DNA of 22,360 nt from Pseudomonadota bacterium (GTDB lineage: Bacteria; Pseudomonadota; Alphaproteobacteria; Rhizobiales; Xanthobacteraceae). The DNA lies in assembly GCA_023390695.1 (NCBI GenBank), contig JAEWCJ010000193.1, positions 1 to 22,360 of the forward strand, read 5' to 3'. The notes beneath the pieces were generated by a model. That model ran no database searches. It was not told where the DNA came from and saw only the letters and a program-made list of their open reading frames with translations. This document shows positions 15,139 through 21,219 of the stretch, one piece after another. Positions within the stretch are counted from its first letter, which is position 1. Every line of letters starts with the position of its first letter. The position numbers were made by a program, and so were the translations under genes.

Positions 15139-17214
15139 ATGGCGGCAGGGAATGCGAACGGCGTAAACTCCAACGGCACAAGACCGGCGGGTCCCCGGTG
15201 TGTTGCGCTGGTGGGCCCCTTTCAGAGCGGCAAGACGACCCTGCTGGAGGCCATTCTCGCGCGGACCGGCGCGATCCAGCGGCAGGGCAGCGTGGATGCA
15301 GGTTCGAGCGTCGGCGACGCCTCGAAAGAGGCGCGCGATCACCGCATGGGTGTCGAATTGTCCGTCGCCACCACCACCTTCATGGATGAAAGCTACACCT
15401 TCATAGATTGTCCGGGATCGATCGAGTTCATTCATGACATGCGCGCGGCGCTGCCGGCCGTCGATGCGGCCGTCGTCGTCTGCGAGGCGGACGAAAAGAA
15501 GATTCCGCAATTGCAGCTCGTGCTGCGCGAGCTGGAAGAACAGAAGATTCCGCATTTCCTGTTCCTCAACAAGATCGACAAGGCCGACAAGCGGCTGCGC
15601 GAAACGCTGCAATTGCTGCAGCCGGCTTCGCGTCTGCCTTTGCTGCTGCGGCAGATCCCGATCTGGCGCAACGGCATCGTCACCGGCTTCGTCGATCTCG
15701 CGCTCGAGCGTGCGCATGTCTACAAGGAGCATACGGCCTCCGAAGTGATCGAACTGAGCGGCGAGGATCTCGAGCGCGAGAGGACCGCGCGCTTCACCAT
15801 GCTGGAGACGCTGGCCGATCACGACGACGAATTGCTGGAACAGTTGCTGGAGGACATTCCGCCGCCGCGCGACCGGGTGTTCGACGACCTGTCCAGGGAA
15901 TTGCGCGACGGCCAGGTCTGTCCGGTGCTGATCGGCGCCGCCACCCGCACCAACGGCGTGTTGCGGCTGCTGAAGGCGCTGCGGCATGAGGCACCGAATG
16001 TCGAAAGCACCGCGAAGCGGCTGGGCGTGTCCGCGGGGAATGGCGAGACCGTCGCCTATGTGCTGAAGACCTGGCACACCGCGCATGGCGGCAAGATGTC
16101 GGTGGCGCGCATTCTGGCCGGGCAGGCCGGCGACGGCACGACATTCCTCACCCCGGATCGTGAGGCCGGCCGCATCTCCGGCGTGTTCAGGCTGATGGGC
16201 CAGCAGATGGACAAGCGCGGCCCGGCGCAGGCCGGCGAGACCGTCGGGCTCGGCAAGCTGGATTATGCGAGGACCGGCGAAACCCTGACCGCCGGCAAGG
16301 AAGCACATCGGCCGGTTGCCGATGTGATGCCGTATCCGCCGGTCTTGGCGATCGCGGTGTCCGCCGCCGAGCGCAAGGACGACGTGAAACTCGGTCAGGC
16401 GCTGAACAAGATGCAGGAAGAAGATCCATCGATCGTCGTGGTGCATAATCCGGACGCCCATGAGGTCGTGCTCTGGGGGCAGGGCGAGATGCATCTGCGC
16501 GTGGCGGCGGAACGGCTGGAGGACCGCTTCGGTATCAGGATCGAGAAGCGGCGGCCCAGTGTCGGCTACCGCGAAACCATCCGCAAAGCGGTCCAGCAGC
16601 GCGGCCGGCACAAGAAGCAATCCGGCGGACACGGTCAGTTCGGCGATGTCGTGCTGGACATCGCGCCGCTGCCGCGCGGCACCGGCTTCACGTTTGCCGA
16701 GAAGATCACCGGCGGCGTGGTGCCGCGCAATTACATTCCCTCGGTGGAAGAGGGGGTGATCGACGGTCTGAAGGAAGGGCCGCTCGGTTTTCCGGTGGTG
16801 GACGTGTCGGTCACGCTGGTCGACGGCAGCTACCATTCGGTCGATTCGTCGGATCAGGCCTTCCGCACCGCCGGGCGTATCGGCATCGTCGAAGCGCTGC
16901 CGCAATGTCAGCCGGTGCTGCTTGAGCCCATCCACATGGTCGAGATCGTCTGTCCGACCGATTCCACGGCGCGCATGAACGCCATCCTGTCGTCGCGGCG
17001 CGGGCAGATCCTGGGTTTCGATACCCGCGACGGCTGGCCGGGCTGGGATTGCGTGCGGGCGCTGATGCCGGAATCGGAAATCGGCGATCTCATCATCGAG
17101 ATCAGGTCCGGCACCGCCGGCGTCGGCACATTCAGCTTCAAGTTCGATCACATGGCCGAACTGACCGGACGCACCGCCGAGCAGATCGTGGCCGCGCGGC
17201 GTCCGGCGGCCTAG
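15139..17214 (+). CDS. Elongation factor G paralogue with altered GTPase motifs
   Basis: A 691-residue translational GTPase with EF-G architecture: GTPase domain, domain II, domain III (GQGEMHLRVAAERL), domain IV (SGGHGQFGDVVLDI) and domain V. The P-loop reads GPFQSGKTT (26-34) and G4 is NKID (144-147). G3 reads DCPGSIEF (90-97): the catalytic histidine of canonical DTPGHVDF is replaced by Ser94. The switch I RGIT motif is also replaced (HRMGVELSVATTTF). It therefore belongs to the divergent EF-G2-like subfamily, not the str-operon FusA; its task in translation or recycling is not established. ATG 15139 is fixed by AGGAGG five bases upstream. A small GGCCGG/CCGGCC hairpin (15087-15104) lies in the leader. 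Confidence 0.88.
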   Translation: MAAGNANGVNSNGTRPAGPRCVALVGPFQSGKTTLLEAILARTGAIQRQGSVDAGSSVGDASKEARDHRMGVELSVATTTFMDESYTFIDCPGSIEFIHDMRAALPAVDAAVVVCEADEKKIPQLQLVLRELEEQKIPHFLFLNKIDKADKRLRETLQLLQPASRLPLLLRQIPIWRNGIVTGFVDLALERAHVYKEHTASEVIELSGEDLERERTARFTMLETLADHDDELLEQLLEDIPPPRDRVFDDLSRELRDGQVCPVLIGAATRTNGVLRLLKALRHEAPNVESTAKRLGVSAGNGETVAYVLKTWHTAHGGKMSVARILAGQAGDGTTFLTPDREAGRISGVFRLMGQQMDKRGPAQAGETVGLGKLDYARTGETLTAGKEAHRPVADVMPYPPVLAIAVSAAERKDDVKLGQALNKMQEEDPSIVVVHNPDAHEVVLWGQGEMHLRVAAERLEDRFGIRIEKRRPSVGYRETIRKAVQQRGRHKKQSGGHGQFGDVVLDIAPLPRGTGFTFAEKITGGVVPRNYIPSVEEGVIDGLKEGPLGFPVVDVSVTLVDGSYHSVDSSDQAFRTAGRIGIVEALPQCQPVLLEPIHMVEIVCPTDSTARMNAILSSRRGQILGFDTRDGWPGWDCVRALMPESEIGDLIIEIRSGTAGVGTFSFKFDHMAELTGRTAEQIVAARRPAA

Positions 17215-17242
17215 GCACCAGATCATATAGCAGCAAACGAAA

Positions 17243-17267
17243 CGGGCGGGACATCATGCCCCGCCCG
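17243..17267. terminator. Shared terminator between the EF-G paralogue and OYE genes
   Basis: CGGGCGGG (17243-17250) and CCCGCCCG (17260-17267) form a perfect 8-bp stem with a 9-base loop. On the minus strand it is followed by TTTCGTTT, so it is best as an intrinsic terminator for the Old Yellow Enzyme gene; on the plus strand it lies 29 bases after the EF-G stop but lacks a strong T-run. Confidence 0.65.
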
Positions 17268-17301
17268 AAAGCTTGGTTTGTGCTGCGCGCCTTGCCGTGC
17301 G

Positions 17302-18399
17302 TTACGCTTGCAGCGCCGGATAGTCGGTATATCCCTTCTCCTCGCCGGCATAGAAGGTCGCCGGGTCCGCGGTGTTCAGCTCGGCGTTGCGCGCAAAGCG
17401 GATCGGCAGATCGGGATTGGCGAGGAACGGAACACCGAAGGCGACGAGATCGGCCTCGCCGTTCGCAATGGCGGCGTTGCCGGTTTCGGCATTGAAGCCG
17501 CCATTGACGATGTAGGTGCCCTTGAAAATCTTGCGCAGCACCGGCGTGACGCGGTCTTCGGCCGGCGCGACGGGATCGACGACATGCAGATAGCCGATGC
17601 CGCGCTTGCTAAGTTCGCTTGTGAGATAGGAGAACGTGGCCACCGGATCGGAATCGGACATGTCATTGTAGAGATTCTTCGGCGAGATGCGATAGCCGAC
17701 ACGCTCCTTGCCCCACACCTTCACGACGGCGTCGGTGACTTCGAGCGGCAGACGCGCGCGGTTCTCGATCGCGCCGCCATAGGCGTCGGTGCGCTTGTTG
17801 CTGCCGTCGCGGGTGAACTGGTCGAGCAGATAGCCGTTGGCGCCGTGCAGCTCCACGCCATCGAAGCCGGCCGCCTTGGCATTTTCCGCGCCCTTGCGGA
17901 ATTGCTCGACGATGCCGGGGATTTCCTGCAGATCGAGCGCGCGCGGCGTCACCATGTCCTTCGGACCTTGCGCGGTGAAGACGGTGCCTTTGGGTGCGAT
18001 CGCAGAAGGGGCGACCGGCAACGCGCCGCCATGGAAATCCGGATGCGAGATGCGGCCGACATGCCAGAGCTGGGCGAAAATCTTGCCGCTTGCTTTGTGC
18101 ACGGCGTCGGTGATCTTTTTCCAGCCGGCGATCTGATCGGCGGAGTGAATGCCGGGCGTGCGGATATAGCCGACACCCTGCGGGCTGATCTGCGTTCCTT
18201 CGGTGACGATGAGCCCGGCGCTTGCGCGCTGCGCGTAATATTCAGCGGCGAGCGGGTGCGGCACATTGCCTTCGATCGCGCGGCTGCGCGTCATCGGCGC
18301 CATCACCATGCGGTTCGCAAGCTTGAGCTCGCCAAGCGTGTAGGATGATAAAAGCGATGACTGATCGGTACGCGGCGGATTCGAAGTCTGGATATTCAT
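17302..18399 (-). CDS. Old Yellow Enzyme family alkene reductase (NemA-like)
   Basis: A 365-residue FMN-dependent TIM-barrel oxidoreductase. Diagnostic features are NRMVMAPMTRSRA (29-41) at the FMN site, LIVTEGTQI, QLWHVGR (110-116) and the substrate/proton-donor motif HGANGY (His185, Asn188, Tyr190) followed by LLDQF. Such enzymes use NAD(P)H to reduce activated C=C bonds, nitro compounds and quinones, i.e. electrophile detoxification. ATG 18399 has GGAG eight bases upstream. The sequence directly upstream is unusual: a terminator-like hairpin with TTTTT ends only 35 bases before the ATG, leaving no room for a normal separate promoter. Expression may therefore depend on readthrough from the TetR-controlled region further up. 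Confidence 0.93.
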   Translation of the reverse strand: MNIQTSNPPRTDQSSLLSSYTLGELKLANRMVMAPMTRSRAIEGNVPHPLAAEYYAQRASAGLIVTEGTQISPQGVGYIRTPGIHSADQIAGWKKITDAVHKASGKIFAQLWHVGRISHPDFHGGALPVAPSAIAPKGTVFTAQGPKDMVTPRALDLQEIPGIVEQFRKGAENAKAAGFDGVELHGANGYLLDQFTRDGSNKRTDAYGGAIENRARLPLEVTDAVVKVWGKERVGYRISPKNLYNDMSDSDPVATFSYLTSELSKRGIGYLHVVDPVAPAEDRVTPVLRKIFKGTYIVNGGFNAETGNAAIANGEADLVAFGVPFLANPDLPIRFARNAELNTADPATFYAGEEKGYTDYPALQA

Positions 18400-18434
18400 G
18401 ACGGCGCTCCGGAAATGTGAGTGTTACGCATGGC

Positions 18435-18488
18435 AAAAAGTGCCGGGCGGCTTCCCGCGTTATGGGACGACACAGGAACCCGCCCGGC
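18435..18488 (-). terminator. Terminator-like hairpin just upstream of OYE
   Basis: On the minus strand GCCGGGCGG (18488-18480) pairs perfectly with CCGCCCGGC (18450-18442) across a 29-base loop, followed by ACTTTTT (T's at 18439-18435). It would terminate leftward transcription 35 bases before the OYE start codon, either ending a small RNA or acting as an attenuator for the OYE gene. Confidence 0.6.
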
Positions 18489-18489
18489 G

Positions 18490-18636
18490 CAGGCTGTTAG
18501 GGGCAGCCTGGTGGAAATCGGAACACGGGACGGCGTTTGGTCCCGCGGTTTGAAAGAGTTGCACCGGACGGCCCATCGCTAAGGGGGCACGTGGGAGGAG
18601 CCGTCCGGTGCCAACGTGGCGCAGCATCTGCCACGT
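18490..18636 (-). ncRNA. Candidate structured RNA, hairpin array ahead of OYE
   Basis: Four inverted repeats follow each other with little space (minus-strand order): ACGTGGC/GCCACGT (18636-18630 and 18620-18614), GCACCGGACGGC/GCCGTCCGGTGC (18611-18600 and 18572-18561, perfect 12 bp, about 15 with one bulge), CGGGAC/GTCCCG (18545-18540 and 18531-18526) and CAGGCTG/CAGCCTG (18510-18504 and 18496-18490). The array runs into the terminator hairpin at 18435-18488. The 27-base loop of the longest stem begins TCCTCCC and also contains a CCCCC run; another loop is CCCCTAA. Such C/U-rich loops are seen in rhizobial and Rhodobacter anti-Shine-Dalgarno small RNAs. Whether it is a free RNA, a 3' end of the upstream small-gene mRNA, or a leader of OYE cannot be decided here. 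Confidence 0.45.
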
Positions 18637-18664
18637 CATTGCGAAATTCATGCTCCGCGGGATC

Positions 18665-18838
18665 TCACTCGCAGCACAGATGCGGGCGCGGCCCCGCGTG
18701 TTTGCCGATCTGCTGCGCGAGCGACAGAAGCGTTTGCTTGAGCTCGTCGCGGTCGACGCCGTCGGCGTTCATCATCGCGCCGATGATCGGATCGGACAGA
18801 GCTTCGGTCAGGGTCAGGTCGCTGCGGCATGCATTCAT
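18665..18838 (-). CDS. Small protein of unknown function, 57 residues
   Basis: This short frame starts at ATG 18838 with AAGGAAG ending six bases upstream and stops at 18667-18665. The product begins MNACRSDLTLTEALSDPIIG and is predicted to be two or three amphipathic helices (ADGVDRDELKQTLLSLAQQIG) with a C-terminal HLCCE. Codon use is rich in GC at third positions like its neighbours, and the acidic, helical N-terminal part (LTEALSDPII...ADGVDR) resembles short uncharacterised proteins I associate with Hyphomicrobiales; I assign no function. Its position, downstream of the paired TetR operators and upstream of the hairpin array and OYE on one strand, suggests cotranscription. It has three cysteines (4, 55, 56), which is notable beside a cysteine-rich TetR and an electrophile-reducing enzyme. 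Confidence 0.65.
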   Translation of the reverse strand: MNACRSDLTLTEALSDPIIGAMMNADGVDRDELKQTLLSLAQQIGKHAGPRPHLCCE

Positions 18839-19080
18839 CGGTCACTTCCTTCTCGGTCCAGGTCTTGCGCCCTGTCTTGCGTCCAGGTGTTGGCCCCAAG
18901 CCCTCACGTCGGTGGCATTCCCAACCCTGCCGTTGCGGCCAGGATCGAAAGCCCCAACCGGTCTCCGCCCGACGGTCCCTGTGGCCTTTCCGGTCAGGGT
19001 CCTTGTGTCCGGCAGAATCTTGCCCATGGTTATTTCCGGCCGCTTGGCTGGAGGGTTTCCGCATGGACATCCCTCGAAAG
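18839..19080. other. Leader/promoter region of the small gene, no supported gene
   Basis: Several overlapping open frames cross this stretch on both strands, but their codon use is atypical (many AGG, AGA, GGA codons) and none has a good ribosome binding site. It is probably an untranslated leader of the leftward transcript. A mirrored arrangement of the short words TCCAGGT and TCTTGCG occurs at 18857-18888. Confidence 0.45.
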
Positions 19081-19131
19081 GGGTGTTACCGGTCAGTAAC
19101 GTGATTACATAGGTACTGACCGGTAACACCC
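19081..19131. promoter_or_regulatory. Paired operators: 18-bp perfect inverted arms before tetR
   Basis: GGGTGTTACCGGTCAGTA (19081-19098) is repeated as its exact reverse complement at 19114-19131, with a 15-base spacer. Each arm contains TTACCGGTCAGTA(A), itself close to the ACTGACCGGTCAGT-type palindrome used by many TetR repressors, so two dimers could bind. The right arm ends on the base before the ATG of the TetR gene. The AT-richer spacer probably holds -10 elements of one or both divergent promoters. Confidence 0.8.
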
Positions 19132-19770
19132 ATGTCAAGTGCTAAGATGGACTTGATGGCTAAGATGACGACTGCTGCAAAAACGCCCGCTGAAACGGAC
19201 AGCGCCCAGCGCCTGCCGCCGCGCGAACGCATCTTGGCGGCCGCCTGCGATCTTTTTTATCGCCAGGGCATCCGCGCCGTCGGCGTCGAGGCAATCGCGG
19301 AAGCGGCCGGCACCAACAAGATGACGCTCTACCGCCACTTCGCGTCGAAGGACGAGCTGGTCGCCGAGTATCTGCGCCGGCTGTGGGGCGAGAAGGATGC
19401 CTTGTGGGAGAAGCTGTGCACGCAGCATCCCTCCGATCCCCGCGCGCAGTTGCAAGGCTGGTTGCTTGAAGCGGCGGCGCAGGTGACCGACCCCACCTCG
19501 CGCGGCTGTGCCATCGCCAACGCGGCAGTCGAATTGCCGGAAAAGCATCACCCCGCACGCTGCGTCATCGAACAATGCAAGCAGAATTCGCGCGCGCGTC
19601 TCGCCGAACTCTGTCGCGCGGCCAAAATTGAAGAGCCGGAGCTGCTGGCCGATCAGCTTTTCATGCTGCTGGAAGGTGCTCTGGTCTGCACGCAGGCCAC
19701 CGGACGCAATGGGCCCGCCGATCAGTTCGTGCGCGCAGGACAGGCGCTGATCGACGCGCATTCGCGCTGA
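19132..19770 (+). CDS. TetR/AcrR family regulator, cysteine-rich, probable OYE-locus repressor
   Basis: A 212-residue regulator. The DNA-binding domain runs from RERILAAACDLFYRQGIRAV through the helix-turn-helix AIAEAAGTNKMTLYRHFASK (55-74). The ligand domain contains the SRGCAIANAAVELP segment (123-136) typical of a TetR subfamily often found beside reductases. It has seven cysteines (39, 96, 126, 144, 149, 161, 186), many for this family, which is compatible with NemR-like sensing of electrophiles; that is inference. ATG 19132 is taken because it directly abuts the operator; no Shine-Dalgarno is present and ATG 19147, 19156 or 19165 are in-frame alternatives. It is divergent from the small gene/OYE unit. 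Confidence 0.88.
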   Translation: MSSAKMDLMAKMTTAAKTPAETDSAQRLPPRERILAAACDLFYRQGIRAVGVEAIAEAAGTNKMTLYRHFASKDELVAEYLRRLWGEKDALWEKLCTQHPSDPRAQLQGWLLEAAAQVTDPTSRGCAIANAAVELPEKHHPARCVIEQCKQNSRARLAELCRAAKIEEPELLADQLFMLLEGALVCTQATGRNGPADQFVRAGQALIDAHSR

Positions 19771-20019
19771 CGCAAGGGCAGCGACACTCCGTCGCGTACG
19801 CCTCCGCTGTGCCCGGCATGCCTCTGGCGAAGAGGTCGAACCTAGCAAGTTGAATCAGATTGCAAATTTCTGACGGTGATCGCGGCGCTGCACGTCGTCG
19901 TGTGAATGTTTGCCGGAGGCTGCTGCGCGGTTGCAAGATACCGCAGCGTGCGCGGCATTGTCGGAGCTGTGCAGCCCGCGATAAAGCGGTGCGTCATGCG
20001 TGCGAATGTTGTTGCAGAC

Positions 20020-20162
20020 AAGAAAATGCCGGGCCGTGGGGGCGGCCCGGCGCTTAGTCTTTGCCGGCGCGGGAGGCCGGCAGTCACCTTCCAGAGGGGA
20101 ACCACTGATTGCGAGAAGACCGCGATCTGGGAGGATTCGAAGACCGCCCACAACCAGTGCCG
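20020..20162 (-). ncRNA. Candidate anti-Shine-Dalgarno small RNA
   Basis: On the minus strand four hairpins follow in order. The first is GCGGTCT/AGATCGC (20147-20122, 7 bp with one G-U) with a 12-base loop ending TCCTCCC. The second is a weak TTCC/GGAA (20101-20089) with loop CCTCT, flanked by CAGT/ACTG. The third is TGCCGGC/GCCGGCA (20082-20062) with loop CTCCCGC. The fourth is GCCGGGCC/GGCCCGGC (20051-20028) with loop GCCCCCAC, followed by ATTTTCTT as an intrinsic terminator. Every loop is C/U-rich, the hallmark of alpha-r14 and 'cuckoo' type small RNAs of alphaproteobacteria that pair with ribosome binding sites. A CATACT hexamer at 20174-20169 could be the -10; the 5' end is therefore only a guess. 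Confidence 0.5.
20028..20051 (-). terminator. Intrinsic terminator of the candidate small RNA
   Basis: GCCGGGCC and GGCCCGGC form a perfect 8-bp stem with an 8-base loop. On the minus strand ATTTTCTT follows at once (20027-20020). It could also end readthrough from lysR, whose stop codon is about 240 bases upstream. Confidence 0.65.
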
Positions 20163-20292
20163 TGATGAAGTATGGGGACTTGCGTTGTCGAAAGCTACGC
20201 AATGAAGCGAATGTCAGCCATGCGACGTCCGCAAGTCTGATGCGGAATCGCGTTTTCGTTTCGGATTGTGCAAAGCGAAAATCGATTCTGCG

Positions 20293-21186
20293 CTAGAAGC
20301 TCCAGCGCTGCGCTTTCGAGACGAGAAAGTCGCGGAATACCTGCACGCGTGCGACGGACTTCAGTTCCTCCGGATAGACGAAGTAAGCGTCGAGTGCGAT
20401 CGGATCGTTCTGCGCGAGCAATTGCACGAGGCCGTGATTTTCCTCGACCAGATAATCCGGCAGCAGCGCGACGCCCAGTCCGCGTTCGCAGGCGCGCAGC
20501 AGGCCGAGGATGTTGTTGAGCACCAGCATCGGCGTGCGGGGATTCTTGCCGTCGCGGCCAACTTCGAGAAGCCAGTTGCGATTCTGCAGGAAGGTCGGAA
20601 TGTTGCTGCCGCCGAGCTGCAGGATGCGGTGCTCGTCGAGATCTCTGATTTCGCGCGGCGTGCCGAAACGCTTGAGGTATTCCGGCGAGGCGTAGGCGTG
20701 GAAATGCACGGAGAACAATTTGCGCTGGATCAGGTCCGGCTGTGTCGGCTGACGCAGGCGGATTGCGACGTCGGCCTCGCGCATGGCGAGATCGAGCTCT
20801 TCGTCGGTGGTGATCAGCGAAATGCGGATATCCGGATACAGATCGATGAACTCGCCGAGCTTCGGCGTCAGCCAATGCGTGCCGAGTCCGACCGTGGTGG
20901 TGACCTTGAGATCGCCGTTCGGCCGCTCGCGGCTGTCGGTCAGCTTCGCGCGCGCCGATTCCAGCTTCATGAAAACATCATGTGCGGTGCGGTACAGCAA
21001 TTCTCCCTGTTCGGTGAGAATGAGTCCGCGCGCATGGCGATGGAACAGCGACACCGACAGCGCCTGTTCGAGCGCGCTGACCTGACGCGACACCGCTGAT
21101 TGCGACAGCCCGAGCTGCTCGCCGGCATGCGTGAAGCTGCCGGCCTCGGCGGCGGCGTGAAAAACCTTCAGCTTGTCCCAGTCCAT
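20293..21186 (-). CDS. LysR family transcriptional regulator
   Basis: A 297-residue LysR-type regulator. The winged helix is at the N-terminus (FHAAAEAGSFTHAGEQLGLSQ, then SAVSRQVSALEQ, residues 9-41), followed by the coiled linker and a type 2 periplasmic-binding-like effector domain from about residue 88 (DLKVTTTVGLGTHWLTPKLG). The late GLGVALLPDYLVEE motif is typical of the GcvA-like branch. ATG 21186 is preferred; GGAA lies about seven bases upstream, whereas ATG 21210 has none. Its start is 33 bases past the trxB stop on the same strand, so the two are probably one operon. That is unusual for LysR genes, which mostly stand divergent from their target. Confidence 0.9.
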   Translation of the reverse strand: MDWDKLKVFHAAAEAGSFTHAGEQLGLSQSAVSRQVSALEQALSVSLFHRHARGLILTEQGELLYRTAHDVFMKLESARAKLTDSRERPNGDLKVTTTVGLGTHWLTPKLGEFIDLYPDIRISLITTDEELDLAMREADVAIRLRQPTQPDLIQRKLFSVHFHAYASPEYLKRFGTPREIRDLDEHRILQLGGSNIPTFLQNRNWLLEVGRDGKNPRTPMLVLNNILGLLRACERGLGVALLPDYLVEENHGLVQLLAQNDPIALDAYFVYPEELKSVARVQVFRDFLVSKAQRWSF

Positions 21187-21219
21187 TGTAGTTCCGATCC
21201 GGTGTGGCATGCCGTCGGC

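Larger units (their letters stand above)
19771..20292. other. 522-base gap holding a candidate small RNA, no supported gene
   Basis: The 3' ends of tetR (plus) and lysR (minus) face this gap. Open frames up to about 115 codons on the minus strand have no ribosome binding site and cross strong hairpins, so I do not call them genes. The visible structure is the minus-strand hairpin series at 20020-20162. I see nothing convincing in 19771-20015 or 20205-20292. Confidence 0.55.

Noticed and set aside
14986..17226. 746-codon minus-strand frame opposite the EF-G paralogue
   Set aside because: The plus strand has a complete translation GTPase; the opposite frame has no recognisable domain and the His/Arg/Gly-rich look of a shadow frame.
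18400..18664. FMN or cobalamin riboswitch ahead of OYE
   Set aside because: I looked for the conserved RFN and B12-box sequences on the minus strand and did not find them; the hairpins do not fit either fold.
18648..19070. 140-codon minus-strand frame in the OYE-tetR interval
   Set aside because: Atypical codon use, no ribosome binding site and no family resemblance; it overlaps out of frame the better-supported 57-codon gene.
18608..19099. 163-codon plus-strand frame before tetR
   Set aside because: It runs across the hairpin array, the opposite small gene and the operator; no ribosome binding site.
20100..20165. tRNA-like TTCGAATCC on the minus strand
   Set aside because: No cloverleaf can be built: acceptor stem, D-arm and anticodon arm are missing, and the TTCGAATCC lies in the loop of a different hairpin.
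19855..20202. 115-codon minus-strand frame downstream of lysR
   Set aside because: It crosses strong hairpins and a T-rich terminator, lacks a ribosome binding site and reads as spurious translation of a structured RNA region.
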